Origin: CAZGSN01 sp964371655
Lineage (GTDB): Bacteria; Desulfobacterota; Binatia; HRBIN30
DNA: 64,000 nucleotides
Reading direction: 5' to 3'
NCBI GenBank assembly: GCA_964371655.1
Contig: CAYJOD010000001.1
Coordinates: 62,001-126,000, forward strand
Both the position numbers and the translations under genes were made by a program. The notes under the pieces are model-generated. The model saw only the letters and a program-made list of their open reading frames with translations, did not search any database and had not been told where the DNA came from. Every line of letters begins with the position of its first letter. The stretch's first letter is position 1. This document shows, piece by piece, positions 40,360-49,403 of this stretch.

Positions 40360-42060
40360 TCACTGCGGTCGAAGTGGTCGCAATGGTCGGGGTGGGCGTC
40401 GCGTGGGTACCTCGATTGTGCCGTTATTGCAGGTACGGCTGACTGAGTTGTAGATGGTGCCGTCGCAGCAGCCTTGGGTCAGTAGGTTGTAGGTGAGGCC
40501 ATCGCAGCAGGCCAGGTTGAGATTGTTGTAGGGCGTGCCGTTGCAGCAGCCTTGCGTGGCTGTTTCGACGCAGCGCGACACGTGCGGAGGGTTCGGCCGG
40601 TGCGGCTGCGGCCGTGCGATTGGCGTGGGTGATTCGACTGTGCCGTTATTGCAGGTGCGTGTGAGTGAGTTGAAGATGCTGCCGTCGCAGCAGCCCTGGG
40701 TCTGCAGGTTGTAGGTCAGTCCGTTGCAGCAGGCCAGGTTGAGCTTATTGAAGGGCGTGCCATCGCAGCAGCCTTGCGAGTCCGTTTCGACGCATCGCGG
40801 CGGGGCGGGACACAGTCCAATCAGACCGTCGGTGCAACAACGTGTAAGCGAGTTGAAGATCTCGCCGTCGCAGCAGCCTTGCGTCTGCAGGTTGTAGGTC
40901 AGGCCATTGCAGCAGGCCAGGTTGAGCTTGTTGTAGGGCGTACCATCGCAGCAGCCTTGCGATTCCGTTTCGACGCAGCGTGGGCCGGCCGGACACAGGC
41001 CAATCGCCCCGTTGATGCAGCAACGTGTGAGCGAGTTGAAGATCGAGCCGTCGCAGCAGGCTTGGGTCTGCAGGTTGTACGTCAGGCCGTTGCAGCAGGC
41101 CAGGTTGAGCTTGTTGTAGGGCGTACCGTCGCAGCAGCCTTGCGAGTCCGATTCGACGCACTGCGGCCCCGGTGTCGGCGGGACGATCACTCCGTCGCTG
41201 CAGGTGCGGGTCAGTGAGTTGTAGATGCTACCGTCGCAGCAGGCTTGGGTGAGCAGGTTGTAGGTCAGGCCGTTACAGCAGGCCTGATTGAGCTTTCTGT
41301 AGGGCGTACCGGCGCAGCACCCCTGGGTGTCGGTCTCGATGCAGTCTGGCTCCGCGGGACACAGGTCGATTGCACCGTCGCTGCAGCAACGTGTGAGCGA
41401 GTTGAAGATGCTGCCGTCGCAACAACCTTGGGTCAGCAAGTTGTAGGTCAGGCCATTACAGCAGGCCAGATTGCGCCGATTGTACGGCGTCCCGTCGCAG
41501 CAGCCCTGCGCGTCAGTTTCGACGCAGTCGGGCGCCGCGGGACAAGGCCCTACGGCTCCGTCGCTGCAACAATCTCTGATTGAGCTGTAGATGCTTCCCG
41601 CACAGCAGCCTTGCGTCAGCAGGTTGTAGGTCCGGCCGTTGCAGCAGGCCAGATTACGCTTGTTGTAAGGCGTCCCGTCGCAGCACCCCTGCGTGTCAGT
41701 TTCGACGCACTGCGGGAGCTGCGGCTGATTCGGCCGATGCGGCTGGTGCGGTTGAGGCCGTGCTATGGGCGTGGGTGATTCAATCGTGCCGTTGTTGCAG
41801 GTGCGCGCGAGGGTATTGTAGATGGTGCCGTCGCAGCAGCCTTGGGTCAGCAGGTTGTAGGTGAGGCCGTTGCAGCAGGCCAGGTTGAGCTTGTTGTAAG
41901 GCGTCCCGTCGCAGCAGCCCTGCGTACCACTTTCGACGCACGGCGCCGCGGCGGCCACCGCTACAGCGGGCCACTTGATCACGCCCCACCCGACGGCAAA
42001 AAAGAAAATGGCACTAACGGCCAATGCCCCTCGAAACGATCGCGGAAGTTTCATGGTCAT
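40360..42060 (-). CDS. Secreted cysteine-rich protein with eight galaxin-like repeats
   Basis: The 566-residue protein has a signal peptide (LAVSAIFFFAVGWGVIKWPA then VAVAAAA) and eight tandem units of about 60 residues. Each opens with C-V/I-E-[ST]-x-x-QGCCDGTPYN and continues LACCNGLTYNLLTQGCCDG, then IYNSL-x-R-[TC]-C, with paired cysteines throughout. Unit starts read CVESGT, CVETDT, CVETDA, CIETDT, CVESDS, CVETES, CVETDS, CVETAT. The CC-G spacing matches galaxin-type repeats, first known in coral skeleton proteins. Pro/Arg-rich linkers divide the array in two places. It should be exported and heavily disulphide-bonded. A terminator follows it. Confidence 0.7.
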   Translation of the reverse strand: MTMKLPRSFRGALAVSAIFFFAVGWGVIKWPAVAVAAAAPCVESGTQGCCDGTPYNKLNLACCNGLTYNLLTQGCCDGTIYNTLARTCNNGTIESPTPIARPQPHQPHRPNQPQLPQCVETDTQGCCDGTPYNKRNLACCNGRTYNLLTQGCCAGSIYSSIRDCCSDGAVGPCPAAPDCVETDAQGCCDGTPYNRRNLACCNGLTYNLLTQGCCDGSIFNSLTRCCSDGAIDLCPAEPDCIETDTQGCCAGTPYRKLNQACCNGLTYNLLTQACCDGSIYNSLTRTCSDGVIVPPTPGPQCVESDSQGCCDGTPYNKLNLACCNGLTYNLQTQACCDGSIFNSLTRCCINGAIGLCPAGPRCVETESQGCCDGTPYNKLNLACCNGLTYNLQTQGCCDGEIFNSLTRCCTDGLIGLCPAPPRCVETDSQGCCDGTPFNKLNLACCNGLTYNLQTQGCCDGSIFNSLTRTCNNGTVESPTPIARPQPHRPNPPHVSRCVETATQGCCNGTPYNNLNLACCDGLTYNLLTQGCCDGTIYNSVSRTCNNGTIEVPTRRPPRPLRPLRPQ

Positions 42061-42364
42061 CCCTCCATGTGGATCCGCCCCACCGGATCAACCCTGCCCT
42101 GGTTCTTACGTGCAGGGATGGTCGCACGGGATTGTGGGCGCGGTCAAGGGGGTATTAGCGGGCGTAGAGACTATTTGGACGATCTCGCGGAGGATCCACC
42201 GCACCGCAAGCATGCGGCGATCGAACCGCCAATCCGATGCACTTGAACTCCGACGCTTCGCTCCGGTGGGAATAGCTATTGATCTTTGATACTGCTCTTC
42301 GAACCGAGCGGTGTGGCCACGAACATGCTGCACGGCACGCGTACCCGCGGGGCAAGGAGGACGT

Positions 42365-43723
42365 ATGGCAACGGATACAATCAAGCGGCAGGCGGACGTG
42401 GTGGTCGTTGGTTCCGGGCCTGGCGGCGCGTCGGTTGCGCGCCAACTGGCGCGTGCCGGTAAGAAGGTCACCCTGCTCGAGCGCGGACCGGACTATCGCC
42501 GCAAGTCCTACTACGGAACCTATCTCGGCGCACTCACCTATGCCGACAAGCATAGCCTGCTGTTCACCAAGGAAGGGCTGAACATCATCCGACCGCTGAT
42601 GCTTGGCGGCGCCACCAGCATGTTTTGCGGCTGCGCCGCGCGCCCACCGGTGTGGCTCAAGGAGAAGTACGGCGTCGACATCGATACCTACGTCGAGGAA
42701 GCCATCAACGAGATCGGCATCGCCGCCCTACCTCCGGCACAGCGCGGCGTAGCTTCGACGCGCATCGCCGAGGCGGCGTGCGCGCTTGGCTATGAGTGGG
42801 AGCCGATGCTGAAGTTCATGCGGCCTGCCCGCAGCAAGAGCTTCGACTGCGGCGCCAAGTGCATGCTCGGCTGCCGCTGCGGCGCCAAATGGAACGCGGC
42901 GGAATGGGTCGACGAAGCGGTGGGCGCGGGCGCTGAGCTCCTCACCGAGATCCGCGTCGACGATGTGATCATTGAAAATGGCCAGGCCGGCGGCGTCCGC
43001 GGCAAGTGGCGCGGCCTCGCGCTCGAGGTTCAGGCCCCGGTCGTCGTAGTCGCCGCCGGCGGCATCGGCACGCCGCTGATTCTGCAGCGGTCCGGGCTTT
43101 TCGAAGCCGGGCACGGCATGACCATGGACACCACAGCGATGGTCTGTGGCCTGTCGAAGGATAAGGGCACCGGCGAGGAGCCGCCGATGACCTGGGGTTA
43201 CGCCAACGACGAAGTCGGCTACATGCTCAGCACCCTGATCGATCCGTGGCTGCTGTTCCCGATGATGGCCGCGCTGAAGAGTCCGCGCCATCTACTCAAG
43301 TGGCCAGCGTGGGGCCGCGCTCTCGGTGTCATGATCAAGATCAAGGACGACATCTCCGGCGGTATCACCCTCGACGGCGAGATCTCCAAGCCTATGAGCG
43401 AGCGCGATGCATTCCGGATGAACCACGGAGCCATTGTCGCCGACCAGATCCTGCGCCGCGCCGGAGCCGATCCCGATTCCATTTTCATCACGCCGCTACG
43501 CGGCACGCATCCGAGCGGAACTGTGCGCCTCGGACAGATGCTGGACCAGAACCTGCAGACCGAGGTGAAGAACCTCTACGTCTGCGACGCCAGCACCTTC
43601 CCCGAAGCACTCGATCGTCCCACGGTCTTGACGATCCTCGGTCTTGGCAAGCGGCTGGCGGCGCATTTGTCGGCGTCGAACGTTCAGGAAGTCGCATCGG
43701 CTCCGAAACAGGCCGCGGCCTGA
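42365..43723 (+). CDS. GMC-type FAD-dependent oxidoreductase
   Basis: The 452-residue protein has an N-terminal dinucleotide fold (ADVVVVGSGPGGASVARQLA, then VTLLERGPDYRR), a mid-protein VVVVAAGGIGTPLILQRSGL, and a C-terminal GTHPSGTVRLG ... LYVCDASTFPEALDRPTVLT with ILGLGKRLA, the GMC oxidoreductase C-terminal pattern. A cysteine cluster (SFDCGAKCMLGCRCGAKWNA) in the middle is seen in GMC enzymes of the choline/alcohol dehydrogenase and cholesterol-oxidase-like groups. It would oxidise an alcohol using FAD in the cytoplasm; the substrate is unknown. ATG 42365 follows AAGGAGG. Confidence 0.85.
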   Translation: MATDTIKRQADVVVVGSGPGGASVARQLARAGKKVTLLERGPDYRRKSYYGTYLGALTYADKHSLLFTKEGLNIIRPLMLGGATSMFCGCAARPPVWLKEKYGVDIDTYVEEAINEIGIAALPPAQRGVASTRIAEAACALGYEWEPMLKFMRPARSKSFDCGAKCMLGCRCGAKWNAAEWVDEAVGAGAELLTEIRVDDVIIENGQAGGVRGKWRGLALEVQAPVVVVAAGGIGTPLILQRSGLFEAGHGMTMDTTAMVCGLSKDKGTGEEPPMTWGYANDEVGYMLSTLIDPWLLFPMMAALKSPRHLLKWPAWGRALGVMIKIKDDISGGITLDGEISKPMSERDAFRMNHGAIVADQILRRAGADPDSIFITPLRGTHPSGTVRLGQMLDQNLQTEVKNLYVCDASTFPEALDRPTVLTILGLGKRLAAHLSASNVQEVASAPKQAAA

Positions 43724-43811
43724 CGAGGTTGTTTCAACCTCAAGAAGGCGCGCGTGGGCGCGCCCTACGTGTTTGGGTTTTCTTCGAGGGGCGCGGGGCA
43801 TCCGCTTCGGC

Positions 43812-44648
43812 TCAGAGCGGCAGCGAGATGCGGAACAAGATGAAGCGGCCCAAGAACTCGCCGACGAGCACGGATAGGATGGCGATGTAGAGCAGGCCGG
43901 TGGCCGCCATCGTCTGCGGGATCTGCAAGGTCTTCCAGATCATCCACGCCAATGCCGCAGTCGCTAGAGGGCTGACGAGGAGACGCGCGAACAGCAGGCC
44001 AGAATGGTGGATCCACAGCCCAGACAGGGCGGCCGTGCTCTCGGGGTCACCGAGGACAAGCAGCAGCAACACGCCCATCAGCAAGAGCATGGCTTGGAAC
44101 GCCAGAGTGCGGGCGAAAAACCGAAAGACGCGGTGAAACGGCTCCATCGAGAGGCCGGTCTCGATTAGATACCAGTGTCCGAGGAACATTCCCGTGCACA
44201 CCGCTCCCAGCACCAACGCGCCGGCAAGTAGCAGGAGCGGAAACAGCACTGCTTCCAACGAGAAGCCGTAGTCGAGACGATAGGACTGCGCCGCAGCAGC
44301 GAGCGAGCCGACACCGGCCATCCATGCGGTCACATAAGCACGCGCACGCACGCGGAAATCACTTCCCCACAGGCTCCAAAGGTAGACACCGCCGGCGCCC
44401 AGGGAAATAAGCAATAGGAGGAGCTCCAGGGCCTGGGTGCCGTCGACCGCGCGCGCACCCTGCGGCGGCGACAGCGCCAAGGTCATACGTCCGGCAAACG
44501 CCAGCAACCCGCTGCCGAGAAACACGCCAGCCGAAGACTTGTAGAAGCCGCGCTCGATGTCCTGGAATGGCGGTACGCTCAACGCCAGCATGCCGCCGAC
44601 GTAGAGCTGACTGAAGACCAACAGAAAACAGCGCGCGAAGAGATCCAT
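43812..44648 (-). CDS. Polytopic membrane protein of unknown function
   Basis: The 278-residue product has about eight hydrophobic segments (for example CFLLVFSQLYVGGMLALSVP, LLLLLISLGAGGVYLWSLWG, VLFPLLLLAGALVLGAVCTG, MLLLMGVLLLLVLGD). No family was recognised. I prefer the start at ATG 44648 (MDLFARCFLLVF); the frame is open to GTG 44699. It converges with the GMC gene. Confidence 0.6.
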   Translation of the reverse strand: MDLFARCFLLVFSQLYVGGMLALSVPPFQDIERGFYKSSAGVFLGSGLLAFAGRMTLALSPPQGARAVDGTQALELLLLLISLGAGGVYLWSLWGSDFRVRARAYVTAWMAGVGSLAAAAQSYRLDYGFSLEAVLFPLLLLAGALVLGAVCTGMFLGHWYLIETGLSMEPFHRVFRFFARTLAFQAMLLLMGVLLLLVLGDPESTAALSGLWIHHSGLLFARLLVSPLATAALAWMIWKTLQIPQTMAATGLLYIAILSVLVGEFLGRFILFRISLPL

Positions 44649-44852
44649 TGCCTCTTTCAACCGCAAGGCGAACGAAGTCGGCTTGCTGCGGGGAGACACC
44701 GGGAATTAGACAAGATGCTCGATGGAAATACCGCCGGATGCAGCCGAGCCCGCCGACATGCGTCTACGACCTGGATCGCAATCGCGTTGCTCCGCGCCTC
44801 GGCGCCTCGACGGTGGGTGTTGTTGTCGCGTCGCATGGGGCCGATCGCCGGC

Positions 44853-45302
44853 TTACGCTACTTCGCTCGCGCCTCGACGCCGATACGCCATATGGATCGC
44901 GGCGACGGCGGCGACGAAGAGGCCGACGAGCATCATCAGCTCGCCGCCGCTACGCACCAAGCTGTAGAAATCGAGCTTGCCAGTTACCTTTGAGAACCCG
45001 TCACCAGAGCGTTGCAGCGGCCGCAGAAGGGTTGCGTTCATGTGTGCCGTGAGCGCCGGAAACTCTTCGACGCCAGCACTCAACGGGACCTCCACATGCG
45101 CTTTCAGCAGACCCTCGTACTCGCGAGTCTTGTCGAGGCCGGTGTACCAATTGCCAAACCCGAGCACGGCGAGAGTCAGCCCGACCCCAAACCACGGCGT
45201 TCGAAACAAATGGACCACGGCGCTTGCGGCTAGCATGGGTCGCTGTGAGCGGCAAGCAGTCGCACACGGGGTAGTGGCATTTCGATTGTCATTTCGAGCC
45301 AT
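44853..45302 (-). CDS. Small membrane protein
   Basis: The 149-residue product has two hydrophobic segments: GVGLTLAVLGFGNWYTGL and GELMMLVGLFVAAVAAIHMA, with a soluble loop of some 60 residues between (VEVPLSAGVEEFPALTAHMN). No family was recognised. ATG 45302 has GGGGGA upstream; ATG 45236 is a later alternative. It may belong with the membrane protein gene to the left on the same strand. Confidence 0.55.
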   Translation of the reverse strand: MARNDNRNATTPCATACRSQRPMLAASAVVHLFRTPWFGVGLTLAVLGFGNWYTGLDKTREYEGLLKAHVEVPLSAGVEEFPALTAHMNATLLRPLQRSGDGFSKVTGKLDFYSLVRSGGELMMLVGLFVAAVAAIHMAYRRRGASEVA

Positions 45303-45539
45303 CAATCCCCCGTCTTTTCAGGATCTCTGTAGGGTGCGCCGCGCGCACCAGGTTCTGGCGAACGGAGCCATTGGATCTATTCACAAACTCTTAGCTTCAC
45401 GCCGCGCCGGGGTTGTCTGAGTCTGCACCTGTGACGTAGGCTGTGTCGAATGGCGCACCGGCCGCGAATCTCGACGAGGGGGGGAGCGCCGCCCGGAGTC
45501 TGAATCCAACCGGGCCTGACGCGACCTTCACGGGGCAAC

Positions 45540-47222
45540 GTGATCGACACCGACTTGCTCATCATTGGTTCCGGATTCGCCGGTCTATGGGCTGCGATTG
45601 CGGCGCGTGATGCCGGCGTCGAGCGTGTGCTGCTAGTCGACAAAGCGGCGATTGCTCTGTCGAGCCAGTCGAAGATGTCGGCGGGGGCTACGATCTACTG
45701 TCTGCCGCAGGACGACGCGGATCTGTGGCTGGACGATGTCGTCACGGCGCAAGGGTACCTCTGCCACCAGGATATGGTGGTCGACATGCTGTCAACGTCA
45801 CACCGTCGGCTGCGGCAGCTGCAGTCATGGGGGGTGGAGTACCAGCGCCTTCCGATCATCGGCCGCTACCTGCGTTTGCCGTCGCGTGGTTTCCACCACA
45901 TTCGCATGCTGGTGCGGCCGGTGCACGAGCAACGCGTCGGCGGCGCCGCCGTCGTCGCGGCGCTGCGGCGCCAGGTCGTACGCAGGCGAGTGCAGCGCCG
46001 CTCGCGCCTACTGATCACCCGCCTGCTCCGGCAGGATGATCGTATTGCCGGCGCCATCGGAATTGACCGTAGCTCGGGCGCGGTTGAAGTGATCGGCGCT
46101 CGCGCCGTCGTGCTTGCCGCCGGCGATTGCAGCTTTCGCGGCAACTACATCGGCACCGATCACGCCACCGGCGACGCGTTCCACCTCGCCTACGACGCCG
46201 GGGTCCGGCTTAGCAACATGGAGTTTCTTGCCGTCAACACCGGCTCGCCCGCCTACGGCTTCGAGGGTACGGGCATCATCCTGCGTAAAGGTGGCAGACT
46301 GGTAAACGCCGCACGTCAGCCGTTCATGGCAAGCTATCATCCCGATGCCGACGCGGCGGAGATTGGGGTGCTCGCACAAGCCATGGCGCGCGAGGTCCGG
46401 GACGGACGCGGCCCGCCCCTCTTCCTCGATCTGCAACAGGCGCAGCGCCTTTGGATCAAGCGCGGCCTGGGTCAAGCCGCCAGCATCCCAGGCCTGACGC
46501 TGCAAAAGCTTCGCAGTGCCGGCGTCGACATCTTCAGCACGCCGCAGGAATGGGTCCCGGTCGTGCAGAGTCTACGTGGCGGCGTGCGCACGGACATCGA
46601 CGCGCACTCCGACCTTCCCGGGCTGTTCGCCGCCGGGATGGCGCAAGCCTTCGACCCCGGCCTTTTCAATGGCTGGTCGAGCATGCGCGCCATGTGGGCC
46701 GGGGAGCGTGCCGGGCGTGCGGCCGCCTGCTTCCTTGCGCATGCCGATCGCGTCGCGGCGCCTCCGTCATTGGTAGCGGACGGCGTGCAAGCCGCCACCG
46801 CGCCGCTGCATCGAAGCGCCGGTCCCAGCGCGGACGATATCGTAGAGAGCTTGCAACGCACCCTCTTCCCCTATGAAATCTCCATCTTGAAGACGCGGCA
46901 ACGCCTCGCCGCCGCTCTCGATGTGGTCACCAGTCTTGCGCAAGCGCTCACGCACGCGCGCGCCGGCGATCCACATGAGCTCGCCAAGGTGCACGAAGCC
47001 GCCAGCATGGTGCGCGTGGCCGAGATGTTTCTGCGCGCCTCGTTGGCGCGAACCGAATCGCGCGGCGACCACTACCGCGAGGACTATCCGCAACGCGACG
47101 ACCGCAACTGGCTGCGCTGGGTCACGTTGCACAAGGGCGCCGACGGGAACATGTCGGTCGATACAGAAGCGGTGCCCTTTGCTCGGTACTCGCTGCACCC
47201 GCGACGCGAGCTCCAGCCATGA
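45540..47222 (+). CDS. FAD-dependent flavoprotein (fumarate reductase/AprA-like)
   Basis: The 560-residue protein starts with an FAD-binding fold (DTDLLIIGSGFAGLWAAIAA, then VLLVDKAAIALSSQSKMSAG). The middle has ARAVVLAAGDCSFRGNYIGT and DHATGDAFHLAYDAGVRLSN, the capping region of fumarate-reductase-type flavoproteins, and the C-terminal helical domain follows (SILKTRQRLAAALDVVTSLA, DHYREDYPQRDDRNWLRWVT). The layout resembles adenylylsulphate reductase alpha and related enzymes. The start is GTG 45540. Its stop overlaps the start of the ferredoxin gene (ATGA), so the two form a complex, with electrons passing through the 4Fe-4S partner. Confidence 0.8.
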   Translation: MIDTDLLIIGSGFAGLWAAIAARDAGVERVLLVDKAAIALSSQSKMSAGATIYCLPQDDADLWLDDVVTAQGYLCHQDMVVDMLSTSHRRLRQLQSWGVEYQRLPIIGRYLRLPSRGFHHIRMLVRPVHEQRVGGAAVVAALRRQVVRRRVQRRSRLLITRLLRQDDRIAGAIGIDRSSGAVEVIGARAVVLAAGDCSFRGNYIGTDHATGDAFHLAYDAGVRLSNMEFLAVNTGSPAYGFEGTGIILRKGGRLVNAARQPFMASYHPDADAAEIGVLAQAMAREVRDGRGPPLFLDLQQAQRLWIKRGLGQAASIPGLTLQKLRSAGVDIFSTPQEWVPVVQSLRGGVRTDIDAHSDLPGLFAAGMAQAFDPGLFNGWSSMRAMWAGERAGRAAACFLAHADRVAAPPSLVADGVQAATAPLHRSAGPSADDIVESLQRTLFPYEISILKTRQRLAAALDVVTSLAQALTHARAGDPHELAKVHEAASMVRVAEMFLRASLARTESRGDHYREDYPQRDDRNWLRWVTLHKGADGNMSVDTEAVPFARYSLHPRRELQP

Positions 47223-47431
47223 TCGACCACATCGACAAGGAGAAGTGCGATCAATGCGGCTTTTGTCTCGAGGTATGTCCGAGCGACGTCTTTCGTTGCG
47301 ACCCGGTCAGCGGAAGCTACGTCATCGCCTATCCAGGCGACTGCCAAACTTGCTTTAATTGTGAGATCGAGTGCCCGCGGCACGCGATCGTCGTCAGCAT
47401 TTGGCGCCAGCCGCGAACGCAGGCCTGGTGA
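47219..47431 (+). CDS. 2x[4Fe-4S] ferredoxin-like subunit
   Basis: The 70-residue protein carries KCDQCGFCLEVCPSDVF and DCQTCFNCEIECPRHAI, two CxxCxxCxxxCP clusters of bacterial-type ferredoxins. It begins within the stop codon of the flavoprotein gene and so is its electron-transfer partner, comparable in layout to AprB-like or FixX-like subunits. It is soluble with no membrane segment. Confidence 0.9.
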   Translation: MIDHIDKEKCDQCGFCLEVCPSDVFRCDPVSGSYVIAYPGDCQTCFNCEIECPRHAIVVSIWRQPRTQAW

Positions 47432-47751
47432 CGCCAGCATCCCCCGAAGCTCAGGTTGATTTCTAAAACCGCAGCGATGCGCACCGCGGTTCGCGTGGCA
47501 ATGGAGAATAGACTCGAACCTACGACGCGCCGACGCGCTAGGCGCGTGCGACTTATGCGGAGGCGCCGTCGCTTCGGCAAGGACCCGAATTCATCAGCGA
47601 GAGCTGGTCTCGCCTCGCGACAACGAGACGAGACCGAGCCCTGCATTCGTAGCCGCCGGTTGCGAACCGCTGAGGATGACCACTCGCCGCCGCGCGCGGC
47701 TCAACCCACGACGGCGAGGAAGCGGTGCCGGGTTCTACAACTGGCTTTCGG
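47432..47751. other. Intergenic with a weak tRNA-like trace
   Basis: No gene is seen. On the minus strand around 47495-47545 a GTAGGTTCGAGTCTATTC-like sequence resembles a T arm, but the stem does not pair fully and no acceptor is found, so it is not called as a tRNA. Confidence 0.3.
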
Positions 47752-48072
47752 TCACTTGCCGGCAGCGAGTTTCTTGACCTGACCCACCGCCGCGGCGAGA
47801 TCGTCGTCGGCGAGCGACTTCAGTGCTGCGTGCTTCTTGTTTTCCTTGACCTTGGCGATGATGTCGGCGTCCGACAGCGCGGCAATCTTGGCGTTGCCCG
47901 CGAGCACCGCGGCCTTCATGCTCTTGCCAGCCGGGGTGTCAGCGAGCCCAGCCTCGCCGTGACACGTCGCGCACTTCGCCTTGAAAACGGCCGCCCCGTC
48001 GGCCCCAAACACGGAGCCGGCAGTCGCGAGGCCAAGAACCGCGGTACCTACAACCAGGTTTCGAAGTTTCAT
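47752..48072 (-). CDS. Monohaem c-type cytochrome
   Basis: The 106-residue precursor has a signal peptide (MKLRNLVVGTAVLGLATAGS) and one haem motif, KAKCATCHGEAGLA (CATCH), with a downstream Met in GKSMKAAV as a possible second haem ligand. It would be a periplasmic electron carrier. AGGAG lies just before the ATG. It is downstream of the NrfD/FeS/octahaem operon on the same strand, separated by 110 bp, and probably serves it. Confidence 0.85.
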   Translation of the reverse strand: MKLRNLVVGTAVLGLATAGSVFGADGAAVFKAKCATCHGEAGLADTPAGKSMKAAVLAGNAKIAALSDADIIAKVKENKKHAALKSLADDDLAAAVGQVKKLAAGK

Positions 48073-48182
48073 GAGATCTCCTTTGCGTTAGCTGCAATCC
48101 TACACCCACGAACGACTACAGAATTCACATTTGTTGGCAGCCTGACCTCTGAGCGGTGCTAGGACACGAAACCGCTGTGGCC

Positions 48183-49403
48183 TCAGCTCCCCAAACCCGC
48201 CACCGTCGGAGGCTCGGTCGGCGAGTCCCACGGAGGCAACAGCTTGATCAAGCCAGTCAGGACGATGAATGGCAAGACCAGCAGGCAGACGGCGGTCAGC
48301 AGGCCCTCAATTCCCAGCAGCTCAATCTTGTACTCAGTCAGCCCGCGGAAGCTCTTGGAAAACAGCTGGCCGCCGATCACGACGTTCCAGCGCGTGCTGA
48401 AGATTCCTACCTGGATCAGGATCGCGGCAACGAAGTAGAGCAGCTTGCGCAGCTCATCGGCCAGGTTGAAGAGCTTGATGATCACGAACAGCAGGAACGG
48501 AACCGCCATCCCCAGCAGCAGCTGCATCACCACCAGACTGACGACCAGCTTGTCCAACACCAGCCTGCTGAGGATGTTGATCGACTCCTCGCTCTCGTAC
48601 AGGCGGTGAATGAAGTCGAGAAACTCGAGCGAAAAATCCACGATGACCGCGTAGAACAGGTACGAACACATCGTATCGAGACATTTCATGTCGATCGACT
48701 GGCCGCGCAGGGGCGTGGCGATCATGTAGATCAGGATGACCAGCGCGATTCCTGAGACGATTGCGGAGAACAGGAAGACGATGGGCATCAGCACGCTGCT
48801 CCACCACGGGTTCGCCTTGATCGAGCCGAAGATGAAGCCGACGTAGCCATGCAGCAGGAACGCCGATGGGATGCCGATGATGGTGATGACTTTGACCGCC
48901 TTGCGGTCGAATTCCAACGCCTTCGGGCTGATGTCGCGCGAGAAGAGCGACAGCACCTTGTACACCCACTTCAACGGCCAGCGCGTTTGCCGCGCGTACA
49001 GGACGAGGTCGCGCCGATAAACAAACCACACCTCGAGGAGGAGCACCGCCATCAGGTACCAGGCATAGACGAATCCGAACATTGCCATGGCCGAGGTCGG
49101 GTTGGGCGCCAGGAAGATCCAGAAGGCTCGTTCCGGATGCCCGAGGTGCATTTGCAGGGGCACGGGTGCGATGAGCAGGAAGGCGAGCGCCGTGAGCAGC
49201 GCCAGGCGATAGGTCGGTGCAACCTCCTTCACGTTGAACACTTTAACCAAGGAGGCGAGAATGAAGGCCCCGGCGACCAGACCCGTGAGGTACGGGTAGA
49301 GCACGATTAGAATTGACCACTGTACGTCGAGCTCATTGGGGTAGAGATATCCGGTGGCCGCGTCGGCCACTTCGGTCAGTCGGTGTAGAGCCTCCGGAAT
49401 CAT
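48183..49403 (-). CDS. NrfD/PsrC/DsrP-type integral membrane quinone-interacting subunit
   Basis: The 406-residue protein has about ten membrane helices (VLYPYLTGLVAGAFILASLV, LALLTALAFLLIAPVPLQMH, FGFVYAWYLMAVLLLEVWFV, VITIIGIPSAFLLHGYVGFI, then PIVFLFSAIVSGIALVILIY). HLGHPERAFW and GYVGFIFGSIKANPWW are typical NrfD-family sites on the quinone side. It is the membrane anchor of complexes that exchange electrons between the quinone pool and periplasmic partners. Its start overlaps the stop of the FeS subunit gene (ATGA), making one operon. Confidence 0.9.
   Translation of the reverse strand: MIPEALHRLTEVADAATGYLYPNELDVQWSILIVLYPYLTGLVAGAFILASLVKVFNVKEVAPTYRLALLTALAFLLIAPVPLQMHLGHPERAFWIFLAPNPTSAMAMFGFVYAWYLMAVLLLEVWFVYRRDLVLYARQTRWPLKWVYKVLSLFSRDISPKALEFDRKAVKVITIIGIPSAFLLHGYVGFIFGSIKANPWWSSVLMPIVFLFSAIVSGIALVILIYMIATPLRGQSIDMKCLDTMCSYLFYAVIVDFSLEFLDFIHRLYESEESINILSRLVLDKLVVSLVVMQLLLGMAVPFLLFVIIKLFNLADELRKLLYFVAAILIQVGIFSTRWNVVIGGQLFSKSFRGLTEYKIELLGIEGLLTAVCLLVLPFIVLTGLIKLLPPWDSPTEPPTVAGLGS

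Noticed and set aside
40774..41583. Two plus-strand frames of 147 and 112 codons
   Set aside because: They are antisense to the galaxin-like repeats and are repetitive only because the sense strand is.
47495..47545. Possible tRNA on the minus strand
   Set aside because: A TTCGAGT T-loop is present, but the T stem mispairs and no acceptor or anticodon arm could be folded.
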